Shown: piece after piece, positions 1 through 6,450 of the stretch
How positions within the stretch are numbered: the first letter of the stretch is position 1
Layout: the number at the start of each line of letters is the position of its first letter
Origin: a virus
Virus record (IMG/VR): IMGVR_UViG_3300031227_000289
Location: 1 to 28,862 of that record
Length of the DNA stretch: 28,862 nt
Reading direction: 5' to 3' (one strand)
Made by a program: the position numbers and the translations under genes
The notes under the pieces: model-generated
Databases searched by the model: none
Seen by the model: only the letters and a program-made list of their open reading frames with translations
What the model was told of the DNA's origin: nothing

Positions 1-1041
1 TATACTATGTGTCATGGTTATGGTTCGACGGACATAGACACGACATATCAAACATATCTTTTCAAAAATGCAAACTTAACGCATGAATCAGGATCCCCAA
101 TAGGATTAAAGAGAAATAGTATAGTCAACACCACAACACCACAACAGATAATAAATTTAATTGATTTCGATAATGGGATTGTTCTAGAACAAAAATTCAA
201 TGAGAATAATGGAACGACAACCTATGATTTATCTGGGAATAGTAACAACGGAACAATATCAAGTGCCACCTGGAATAACGATGGAAATTTAATCACATTA
301 ACAGAGAATGTCGAATATACAATAGACAAATCTGATGGGACTTTGAATCTCACTTATGATTATTTGTATGGATTTATTTTAGTAGAATCGGATTATTATG
401 ATTTATATTATAAATTCCAACAAGATTTAATTCCAAAAACAACGTCACTTTATTCTATTGGTTCATCACTTTTAAGATGGGCCAAAGGATGGTTCGTTGA
501 TTTGGATGTTTCAGGAAATTCTACTTTAGGAGATGGTGATGATATTACAATTATCGACGGTGATTTAAACGTTACAGGAACAATATCAAATTCTCTTTCT
601 TATATGCATGGATTATCAACAGAAGTTGGAGTTGTTTCTAGTGTTGATACTTGGTATAATATTACTTTTAATACGAGTTTGGGTGATGTGGAGAATTTGA
701 ATTTTATAGATAATAGAACTATAATTATTGATCATGATGGACATTATACAATCACTTTCGGAATGGGTTTCCAGGATGCTTCTCCTTCTCCTGATGCTCA
801 TGTTGGAATGAGAATTACTGATAACGGAGTAGAAATTCCAGGGAGTTATATTGAACAGGATACTTCAAAACAAAATTCAGATATTTGGTCTGAACATACA
901 ACCCATGTTGAATTGAGTGCCGGTGATGAATTGAATATGCAGTATATTTCAAGTGATACAGATGTTACGATTACTCAAGATGATACTTATGCAGCTCAGA
1001 GTTTTAGTGCTTATGGATATTTGCAGGAGGTAATAATCTAA
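1..1041 (+). CDS. virion fibre or decoration protein, 5' end outside the window
   Basis: The frame is open from base 1; the first ATG is at 7, but nothing upstream shows it is the true start. Residues about 50-85 resemble the opening of a LamG/concanavalin-like lectin domain (FNENNGTTTYDLSGNSNNGT). A middle stretch (SIGSSLLRWAKGWF, then DVSGNSTLGDGDD) resembles tail-fibre shaft repeats. The last about 130 residues look like a C1q/TNF-like beta jelly roll, a fold often used as a fibre tip. By inference it is displayed on the virion and binds the host surface. It overlaps the next start by one base. The gene at 28740 reaches the right edge in the same phase, so the two may be one gene of 387 residues. 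Fold assignments are by eye. Confidence 0.6.
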   Translation, partial: YTMCHGYGSTDIDTTYQTYLFKNANLTHESGSPIGLKRNSIVNTTTPQQIINLIDFDNGIVLEQKFNENNGTTTYDLSGNSNNGTISSATWNNDGNLITLTENVEYTIDKSDGTLNLTYDYLYGFILVESDYYDLYYKFQQDLIPKTTSLYSIGSSLLRWAKGWFVDLDVSGNSTLGDGDDITIIDGDLNVTGTISNSLSYMHGLSTEVGVVSSVDTWYNITFNTSLGDVENLNFIDNRTIIIDHDGHYTITFGMGFQDASPSPDAHVGMRITDNGVEIPGSYIEQDTSKQNSDIWSEHTTHVELSAGDELNMQYISSDTDVTITQDDTYAAQSFSAYGYLQEVII

Positions 1042-1412
1042 TGAAAAATAATAAAAAAATAACTTATGGAATGATAGGGATTTTATCCTTGATAGTGGCC
1101 ACTCTTGGAGGGACCATTTATCTAACTCCAGATCAATTGGATCATGCTTATATTTGCTCTATTAATCAAAATGTTGTTATTGCAGATTATTTGAGTTCAA
1201 CTAGTAAAACAGCATATTGGACAGAGGAAAACGTAACAAAATCAAAAGTTTGTAGAGGCGGATATTGGTTAAATTTGAAACAATATGCTAAAGACAACCA
1301 GCTAGATATAAATATTTTATTGGAAAATTTGAATAAAGAAGAAACCATTCAGGATACAAACACCATTAAATATAGGTGCAATCAGGTTGAATGTATCAAA
1401 GTGGTGGAATAA
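1041..1412 (+). CDS. small membrane-anchored protein with a cysteine-containing outer domain
   Basis: This 123-residue protein begins with a basic stretch (MKNNKKITYG) followed by one hydrophobic segment at about residues 10-29 (IGILSLIVATLGGTIYL), so it is probably an uncleaved signal anchor or secreted protein. The rest is soluble and holds five cysteines, two close together near the end (YRCNQVECIK), which could form disulfides outside the cell. An AGGAGG ribosome binding site sits at about 1024-1030, and the start overlaps the stop of the fibre gene. It lies between a fibre gene and the neck genes. I do not recognise the family; a role at the cell surface is inference. Confidence 0.6.
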   Translation: MKNNKKITYGMIGILSLIVATLGGTIYLTPDQLDHAYICSINQNVVIADYLSSTSKTAYWTEENVTKSKVCRGGYWLNLKQYAKDNQLDINILLENLNKEETIQDTNTIKYRCNQVECIKVVE

Positions 1413-1416
1413 AATA

Positions 1417-2022
1417 ATGGTAGATACAGAAAATTACACTGGCGCGGATTGCTCAGGAAGTTCAGGAGGTTCGAACAGGGTTTTGACTTTGGCGAATATT
1501 GGGACCACAAAGCCAGGTGGATTTTTAGTTTATGTGAGTGGGTTGGCTTTGAGTTTAACAACAGAGTATACTGTGGATCATAACAACACCGGAACAGAGA
1601 TCACATTCTTAAATGGCATGTGGGATGATATGACAATCGTTGTGAGTTATTACCAAAGCGTAGTATCAAGTCTTTCAACAGATTTTGTTAATGGGCCAAT
1701 AGCAGATTTTGGAGTTTCAGTGGTTAGAACTCCTGTAACAACAACAACAAATTTTCATGGAGATAAAATTTATACTGATGGGACCGATGCAGCAATGGAG
1801 GTTGTTTTTGATACCTATAAGGAAAGCCATAATTTAGACAAGGCAGGATTAACCAAAGTTTATGATGCTAGAATATTTATAAAGCCAGATGCAACATTAA
1901 ATAAATATGACAAAATAACTTATGATTCCAAAGTTTATAGGGTTGAGGAAGTGAGCATTAGGAATTTTGATGGAACAACTGTTTTTTATGTGGCTGGGTT
2001 ATTTTACTTAGAAGATGAATGA
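1417..2022 (+). CDS. head-tail adaptor (neck) protein with an N-terminal beta domain
   Basis: About 201 residues from the ATG at 1417. An earlier in-frame ATG at 1387 would overlap the previous gene and adds nothing conserved. Residues about 1-90 form a beta-rich domain with the signature EYTVDHNNTGTEITF, which recurs in the product of 3484-4131. The C-terminal half (VFDTYKESHNLDKAGLTKVYDARIFIKPD, split here as VFDTYKESHN and KVYDARIFIKPD) looks like the small barrel of phage head-tail adaptors. Position supports this: it directly precedes the gp10-like gene and overlaps its start by 8 bases, the usual adaptor, gp10, tail-terminator, tube order. It would sit on the portal and open the channel to the tail. 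Confidence 0.55.
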   Translation: MVDTENYTGADCSGSSGGSNRVLTLANIGTTKPGGFLVYVSGLALSLTTEYTVDHNNTGTEITFLNGMWDDMTIVVSYYQSVVSSLSTDFVNGPIADFGVSVVRTPVTTTTNFHGDKIYTDGTDAAMEVVFDTYKESHNLDKAGLTKVYDARIFIKPDATLNKYDKITYDSKVYRVEEVSIRNFDGTTVFYVAGLFYLEDE

Positions 2023-2470
2023 GATTAAAGAAAAGATTGAAAGGGCCTTGCCAAGAATTGCATTAAGGATGCAAAATGAGTTAATGATTGCTGCGCCGGT
2101 AGATACAGGCAGATTAAAAAATTCTATTAAAGTAAGATCAGATAGTGATGGGATAATTATTTGGATGGTGGATTATGGAAGATTTGTAGAGTTTGGATGC
2201 TTTTTTAAAGACAGTATTCTTATAAAAACAAAGAAAGGAAGCAAGAAATTAAAGGATTTGAAAATAGGAGAATTAATATGGACTGGAAAAGAATACAAAA
2301 AATTAATCCAAAAAGAAAAAATGGAGATTGGATATCCAATAAAAAAGATTATGATAAAAACTAAAAATAAGAAATTAGAAGTCACAGAAGACCATCCAAT
2401 CTGGACAAATAAAGGATGGAAGAAAGCAGTGGAGTTGAAAAAGGGAGATAGAATAAGAAATGGTTTTTAA
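2015..2470 (+). CDS. gp10-like head-tail/tail completion protein, N-extein plus N-terminal intein half
   Basis: Residues 1-61 are the N-terminal part of an HK97 gp10-like protein (AAPVDTGRLKNSI, then YGRFVEFG). At Cys62 (codon 2198) the sequence becomes an intein N-terminal half: block A runs CFFKDSILIKTKKG to KDLKIGELI, and block B is TEDHPIWTNKGW with the conserved TxxH. The frame stops at 2470 right after block B, where an endonuclease domain would begin. The matching C half, with the rest of gp10, is in the overlapping gene 2460-3419 in the +1 frame. Protein splicing would yield about 133 residues, the usual gp10 length. It needs either trans-splicing of two polypeptides or a +1 frameshift at TTTTTAA. 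Confidence 0.85.
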   Translation: MNEIKEKIERALPRIALRMQNELMIAAPVDTGRLKNSIKVRSDSDGIIIWMVDYGRFVEFGCFFKDSILIKTKKGSKKLKDLKIGELIWTGKEYKKLIQKEKMEIGYPIKKIMIKTKNKKLEVTEDHPIWTNKGWKKAVELKKGDRIRNGF

Positions 2471-3200
2471 AAATGGGAATGTACCTTGGAATAAAAATAA
2501 GAAGGGAGTTACAGAGGCTTGGAATAAAGGTAAGAAATGTCCTCAAATAAGTAAAGCACTTATGGGAATAAAAAGACCAGATTTAGTGATAAGGAATAAA
2601 AAAAATAGGAAAGAGAAAATAATATTGAAATGTTTATGTGGAAAGGAGTTTTTTGTTAATCCTTCAAGAAAAGATACTTCAAAATATTGTTCACAAGAAT
2701 GTTATAATAAATTTACAAGTCATACAAGAGCAAAAGGAAAGCATTGGAAGTTATCTAAAGAAACAAGAAAAAAGCAAGGATTACATCAAGTTGGAGAAAA
2801 AAACCATCAATGGAATGGTGGATATTTTAGAGGGAAATATATTGGGATTCCACAATCAAAAGAGTTCGCAAGAAGAATTTTTAAAAGAGATAAATATGCA
2901 TGTCAAATTTGTGGAGATATTGGAAGAAAAGCAAAATTAAACGCACATCATTTAAATTCTGTTGACAAGTATCCAAAACAGGCTGGAGATATAAATAATG
3001 GTATTACTCTTTGTGAAAAGCATCACCAAGAATTTCATAAAAAATATGGATATGGAAAAAATATTAAGAAACAATTTGAAGAATTTATAACAGAAGAAAT
3101 TTGTGACATAAAAACCATTCTTATGAATAAATCAACAATTTATAACTTGACATTAGAAGGAGAAGATACTTTTTATGCAAACGGAATTTTAACGCACAAT
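2198..3200 (+). other. intein encoded in two overlapping frames
   Basis: The element spans from Cys62 of the first frame to the terminal Asn247 of the second. It sits in the conserved EFGT motif of the gp10-like protein, between Gly and Thr. Splicing blocks A, B, F and G and an HNH endonuclease are all visible. The break between frames falls in a TTTTTAAAAA run at 2464-2473. Removing one base, or a +1 slip on TTT-TAA, would give one continuous protein. Confidence 0.8.
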
Positions 3201-3419
3201 ACGCCGCCACACATAATTAAAGCTAAACCTGGAAAAGTTTTACATTGGCATAAAACAAAGGGAAGAACTCAACATAATCATCCACATAGTAAAGAAATGG
3301 CCAAAGATGCTTTTTTTGCAAAAGAGGTTCATCATCCAGGATCAAGACCGAATCCTTTTATTAGAAATACAATTAAGAATCAATTACAAAAAATAATAAT
3401 TGAGGAAATTAGCAGATAA
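2460..3419 (+). CDS. HNH homing endonuclease, C-terminal intein half and gp10-like C-extein
   Basis: 319 residues. Residues 1-40 carry NUMOD3-like DNA-binding repeats (VPWNKNKKG, AWNKGKK). Residues 58-81 have a CxC...YCSxEC zinc motif. Residues 148-193 are an HNH nuclease (CQICG, NAHHLN, NNGITLCEKHH). Residues 227-247 are intein blocks F and G (IYNLTLEGEDTFYANGILTHN is 21 long; its ends are IYNLTLEG and GILTHN), ending in the His-Asn pair needed for splicing. Thr248 (codon 3201) is the +1 extein residue. Residues 248-319 finish gp10 (TPPHIIKAKPGKVLHW, then RPNPFIRNTI). The ATG overlaps the upstream stop; a GGGAG at 2443 is 12 nt away, a weak ribosome site. Expression by independent initiation or by frameshift is unresolved. 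Confidence 0.85.
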   Translation: MVFKNGNVPWNKNKKGVTEAWNKGKKCPQISKALMGIKRPDLVIRNKKNRKEKIILKCLCGKEFFVNPSRKDTSKYCSQECYNKFTSHTRAKGKHWKLSKETRKKQGLHQVGEKNHQWNGGYFRGKYIGIPQSKEFARRIFKRDKYACQICGDIGRKAKLNAHHLNSVDKYPKQAGDINNGITLCEKHHQEFHKKYGYGKNIKKQFEEFITEEICDIKTILMNKSTIYNLTLEGEDTFYANGILTHNTPPHIIKAKPGKVLHWHKTKGRTQHNHPHSKEMAKDAFFAKEVHHPGSRPNPFIRNTIKNQLQKIIIEEISR

Positions 3420-3421
3420 GC

Positions 3422-3436
3422 AACAATCTTTAAATA
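3422..3436 (+). promoter_or_regulatory. late-type promoter AACAATCTTTAAATA
   Basis: An AACAAT element (BRE position) precedes TTTAAATA at 3429-3436. It lies in the first gap of this region, just after the stop at 3419. The predicted transcript start is near 3457, leaving a leader of about 27 nt (with GCGGC and GGATATCC) before the ATG at 3484. The same 15-base pattern occurs at four other places in the window. Confidence 0.7.
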
Positions 3437-3483
3437 GTTTAGAGATTTTAAAAAACTAGCCAAGCGGCAGGATATCCAAGAGG

Positions 3484-4131
3484 ATGACATTAAACATACA
3501 ATCAATCAAGCAAGAGCAAGTAGTATTTCTAAGAAACAATGATATTTTTACAACCACAGTTCGAGGAGTAACAACTGCAAATGCGACAGGGACTCTTTCA
3601 GGAACAAAGGTTATAACTATTTCTAGAACAAATGTAAAAAATATTAGGACCATCACGGTTGCAGGAGTTTCAAAAGCTTTGGGCACAGATTACACAGTTA
3701 ATTATAATCATGCAACAAGTTGTATTATTACTTTTGGAGCAAATCAAACAGGGGATTATATTGTTTCTCACGATTATGGATCAGATCATATTTTTCCAGA
3801 TTTCCCAAGAGATGATTTAACAATTGCCTCTTACCCAAGAATTGCAGTAGATATTTTGAATGTGGGGATTGATGCTTTTGGAATCGGAGGGGAGAGTTTT
3901 ATTTCTAATGTTGCTTTTACAATAGTAGTTTATGCAGATGCTACGGATGAAATAGATGGATATATTCAAGCAATCAAAGCACTTTATGTTGCAGCGCCAA
4001 AAGACTTTTATTATTTAAAATTTATTAAACCAACTTTGATCGGGCCCACAATTAATAGCCCGGACAAAAAGGATGAAATTATGTCAAAGAACATAGATCT
4101 CCTTGGAATGTTTAGTGTGGATAGTGCTTAA
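3484..4131 (+). CDS. tail terminator / tail completion protein with N-terminal beta domain
   Basis: 215 residues. Residues about 30-95 form a beta domain with DYTVNYNHATSCIITF and YIVSHDYG, clearly like the N-terminal domain of the product of 1417-2022. The C-terminal part (RIAVDILNVGIDAFGIGG, then FTIVVYADATDEIDGYIQ) fits the small ring-forming tail terminator family that closes the tail tube under the neck. It lies between gp10 and the tail tube gene, separated from the tube only by a homing endonuclease and a small basic gene. The ATG follows AAGAGG directly, so the ribosome site is poor; its own upstream promoter suggests a separate transcript. Confidence 0.55.
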   Translation: MTLNIQSIKQEQVVFLRNNDIFTTTVRGVTTANATGTLSGTKVITISRTNVKNIRTITVAGVSKALGTDYTVNYNHATSCIITFGANQTGDYIVSHDYGSDHIFPDFPRDDLTIASYPRIAVDILNVGIDAFGIGGESFISNVAFTIVVYADATDEIDGYIQAIKALYVAAPKDFYYLKFIKPTLIGPTINSPDKKDEIMSKNIDLLGMFSVDSA

Positions 4132-4132
4132 A

Positions 4133-4600
4133 ATGAAACAAAAAATAACAAAAAAAAGATTGGAATATTGGAATAGTTTAAAAGGAAAAATGCATTCTAA
4201 AAAACACAATGTCAAAATCAGTAAAACAATGAAAAAAATGTTTAAAAAAGGGGAATTGAAAATTACAGGTGCAGCACAACAATACCATAATAATCCAAAA
4301 AACCATCACAGATATATTGATGGAAGAAGTTACAAAAAAAGTCCATATAGGTATGGGGATGATTGGTCCGCAATAAGAATGTTAATTTATATAAGGGATA
4401 ATTTTACTTGTCAGGAATGTGGGATGAATATGCATGAATCTGAAAAGAAGTTTAATTGCCCCTTACATATACACCATAAAACTCCATTTTTACAATCATT
4501 TGATAATTCATTGAAAAATTTAATTACTTTATGTAAGAGTTGTCATTTAAGTGTTGAAAATAAAATCAGATTTTTAAACAAAGAGGTGGATACAGCATAA
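4133..4600 (+). CDS. free-standing HNH homing endonuclease
   Basis: 155 residues from the ATG at 4133, two bases after the tail terminator stop; the in-frame ATG at 4103 would overlap that gene by 29 bases. The N-terminus is basic and NUMOD3-like (SLKGKMHSKKHNVKISK). The nuclease domain is complete: RDNFTCQECG, HIHHKTP, then NLITLCKSCH, with paired CxxC zinc ligands and the His/Asn/His set. Genes like this sit between structural genes and spread by cutting virus relatives that lack them, so it is probably not needed for virion assembly. The domain resembles those at 2460 and 19222. Confidence 0.85.
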   Translation: MKQKITKKRLEYWNSLKGKMHSKKHNVKISKTMKKMFKKGELKITGAAQQYHNNPKNHHRYIDGRSYKKSPYRYGDDWSAIRMLIYIRDNFTCQECGMNMHESEKKFNCPLHIHHKTPFLQSFDNSLKNLITLCKSCHLSVENKIRFLNKEVDTA

Positions 4601-4809
4601 TGGCGAATAAAAAATTAAAAAAATTAATGACTGATGTGGCAAAAGGGAAGATTTCAAAACAAGAGGCAGATAGCTTGCTTAAAGGTGAAAAAGTCGCTGA
4701 GAACGAGCCGGTGAAGGAAATTAAGGACAATTCTAAGAAAGATGTGCCTAAAAAGGCTAAAAATACTCATAAGAGGAAAAAATCAAATAAATCCAGGGAG
4801 GTAAAATAA
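4600..4809 (+). CDS. small lysine-rich protein
   Basis: 69 residues, strongly basic, with a predicted helix at the start (KKLKKLMTDVAKGKISKQEADSLL) and a disordered Lys/Arg tail (KNTHKRKKSNKSREVK). The ATG overlaps the stop of the HNH gene by one base. The 3' end carries the GGGAGGT ribosome binding site of the tail tube gene. I do not recognise a family. The order terminator, small gene, tube suggests a tail-associated or accessory protein, but this is inference only. Confidence 0.55.
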   Translation: MANKKLKKLMTDVAKGKISKQEADSLLKGEKVAENEPVKEIKDNSKKDVPKKAKNTHKRKKSNKSREVK

Positions 4810-4810
4810 A

Positions 4811-5818
4811 ATCGCAGGACAAAATTACATTTCAGGAGGACAAAGTGTAGCCTTATTTGCATTTGAGGATCAAGATGGATGGGCACTTGCAGCAGCAAGT
4901 CATACAGCAAGTAATGAAACATATATGTCATTTGGACATGGAGTTGAAGTTAATACTGTAAGAAATAATAATGCAGAAAGAGTTTGGGGTGTTGGCGCGC
5001 GTAATGCAACAGCAACAGTAAATAAACAATATGCTGGGACCACTACAATTAGTGGATCGCTTGCAAATGCTTATTGGTTGTTGGGAGTTTTAGGAAAAAA
5101 TGAGGATGGAGGATCTGACCCTTATACTCATACTTACACAGAATTAAACTCAATAACAAGTTTTACAACAAATACAAGTTTCGAATTAGGAGATACAGAT
5201 GTTGGAGTAGCTTTGATTGGTTGCAGAGTAAATAATTGTACAATTTCAGCAGCAGTAAATGAAGCAGTTAAATTCAGTTTAGAATGTCCATATAGATATG
5301 AAACATTAGGAACAACAGCCGCAGCAGATATTCCAGAGGTAGAACCAATTTTCACATTCGCACATGGAAGTATAGAAATGCCAGATGGAACAGAATTAGC
5401 AGCAGTTCAATCTTTTGAATTAACAATCAATAATAATCTTGATTCAGTATATGGAGTTGGAAGTAGATTTATTTCAGGTTTAATCGGAAAAAATAGAGAG
5501 TATAATTTTTCTTGTTCAGCCGCATTCAATTCTCATACGGCGTTGATGACTTATTTCATGAATGGTACAAATTCAGCAACAGCACCAGACGCAGGAAGTG
5601 GTTCAGAAATAGCAACTCTTCAATTAACATTTACAAATGATGATTCAGATATATTAGAAATCAATTTGACAGGAGTTCATATTAATGAGCATACTTTACC
5701 ACAAAACGCAAGTGAGGTTGTTAAGGAAGATGTAACTGGTTGGGCACACGCATGCACAAATATCATTTATACAAATGATGTTCAAACCGCACCAGTAGCA
5801 GCTACGAATATCGCATAA
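4811..5818 (+). CDS. major tail tube protein, apparently starting at ATC
   Basis: The coding frame is open from 4805 with tube-like sequence (AGQNYISGGQSVALFAFED) well upstream of the first ATG at 4925. No ATG, GTG or TTG lies in frame between. GGAGGT at 4797-4802 is 8 nt before ATC at 4811, the expected distance, so ATC (AUC) is the best start, giving 335 residues. The body fits siphovirus tube proteins: repeated beta strands, NTVRNNNAERVWGVG, and a C-terminal HINEHTLPQ motif. It would polymerise into stacked hexamer rings around the tape measure. Starting at 4925 would remove 38 residues that look like the normal N-terminus. A G-to-C sequence change of ATG is the main alternative. Confidence 0.75.
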   Translation: MAGQNYISGGQSVALFAFEDQDGWALAAASHTASNETYMSFGHGVEVNTVRNNNAERVWGVGARNATATVNKQYAGTTTISGSLANAYWLLGVLGKNEDGGSDPYTHTYTELNSITSFTTNTSFELGDTDVGVALIGCRVNNCTISAAVNEAVKFSLECPYRYETLGTTAAADIPEVEPIFTFAHGSIEMPDGTELAAVQSFELTINNNLDSVYGVGSRFISGLIGKNREYNFSCSAAFNSHTALMTYFMNGTNSATAPDAGSGSEIATLQLTFTNDDSDILEINLTGVHINEHTLPQNASEVVKEDVTGWAHACTNIIYTNDVQTAPVAATNIA

Positions 5819-5821
5819 ATT

Positions 5822-5864
5822 TTTTATTTTTTTATTAAGTGAGAAAATACCGGGATTCCCGGTA
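5822..5864 (+). terminator. T-rich tract and perfect hairpin after tail tube gene
   Basis: A T-rich stretch (5819-5833) directly after the stop is followed by TACCGGGATTCCCGGTA (5848-5864), an 8-bp inverted repeat round one base and among the few GC-rich spots in the region. It could limit read-through to the chaperone genes, giving more tube protein than chaperone, or act as an mRNA-stabilising end. Confidence 0.5.
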
Positions 5865-5893
5865 AAAATACAATTAAATCCGAGGAGGAAAAA

Positions 5894-6256
5894 ATGGAAG
5901 AAAAAAGGCAAGTGCCTGATTTAAAATTAGATGAACAGCAAAGAATTTCAATACAAACAATTGACGTTCCATTATTAATTAATGGGAAAGATGCAGTTGT
6001 TACTATGAAAAAATTGAGTACCGGAGTAAGAAATAAGATTCGAAGTGAATGTACTCAAACAAAGATAATTGGTGGACAACCAAGTATCACAGTGAATGAT
6101 GCAGAAATTCAAGAGAAGATTCTGTTTGCATGTATTGTAAAAGCCCCATTTGAGAAAATATTGAGTGTAATAAAAGAATTACCTGCAGATGTAGGAGATT
6201 ATTTATTTGGAGAATATAATGAGTTTGCTGAACCATCTGAAAAAAAAAAAGATTAA
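5894..6256 (+). CDS. tail assembly chaperone, short form (gpG-like)
   Basis: 120 residues, unframeshifted product. It lies between the tail tube and tape measure genes, the invariant place for tail assembly chaperones. GAGGAGG at about 5882-5888 is the ribosome site. The body (VPLLINGKDAVVTMKKLSTG, then FACIVKAPFE) fits the compact gpG-type fold that coats the tape measure before tube assembly. It ends EKKKD-stop within an 11-A run; slipping back one base continues into the T extension. Chaperones are not expected in the mature virion. Confidence 0.75.
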   Translation: MEEKRQVPDLKLDEQQRISIQTIDVPLLINGKDAVVTMKKLSTGVRNKIRSECTQTKIIGGQPSITVNDAEIQEKILFACIVKAPFEKILSVIKELPADVGDYLFGEYNEFAEPSEKKKD

Positions 6257-6450
6257 TTAGGGAAGCATTTAAAGGACATCACCAAGATGATCAAGAAGTA
6301 TCCAATGAATTAATGTATTGGTTTTTTGCGCATCATTTTGGGTTTACACCAGATCAAGTAGATAATCTTCCTTATGATAGGACATCTTATTTTGCAGAGT
6401 TGGAGAAAGAATTTAAAAGGCAAGAAAAAAACACAATTAAAAATGGCTAA
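5894..6450 (+). CDS. tail assembly chaperone, -1 frameshift product (gpGT-like)
   Basis: The frame -1 to the short chaperone, entered at codon 6250, stays open to 6450 and encodes 66 more residues: RLIREAFKGHHQDDQEV, NELMYWFFAHHFGF, SYFAELEKEFKRQ. It has no plausible start of its own near its beginning and stops just inside the tape measure start. This matches the lambda gpG/gpGT arrangement, in which a small fraction of ribosomes shift -1 and the T domain recruits the tube protein. The predicted fusion is 185 residues. A homopolymer error in the A11 run would mimic this, but the location is exactly where the family frameshifts. Confidence 0.7.
6240..6250 (+). promoter_or_regulatory. A11 slippery site for -1 ribosomal frameshift
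   Basis: Eleven A residues contain A-AAA-AAA, one of the most slippery -1 sequences, six nt before the zero-frame stop AT-TAA... at 6254. No strong downstream hairpin is evident within 60 nt, so the run itself may suffice. Confidence 0.65.

Noticed and set aside
3458-3483. AGCCAAGCGGCAGG resembles the D arm of a tRNA
   Set aside because: No anticodon or T arm follows before the ATG at 3484; it is better read as the leader of the tail terminator mRNA.
6374-6442. Earlier ATG for the tape measure protein
   Set aside because: This stretch codes for the chaperone T extension in another frame; the ATG at 6443 gives the usual MANNFKI-like start.
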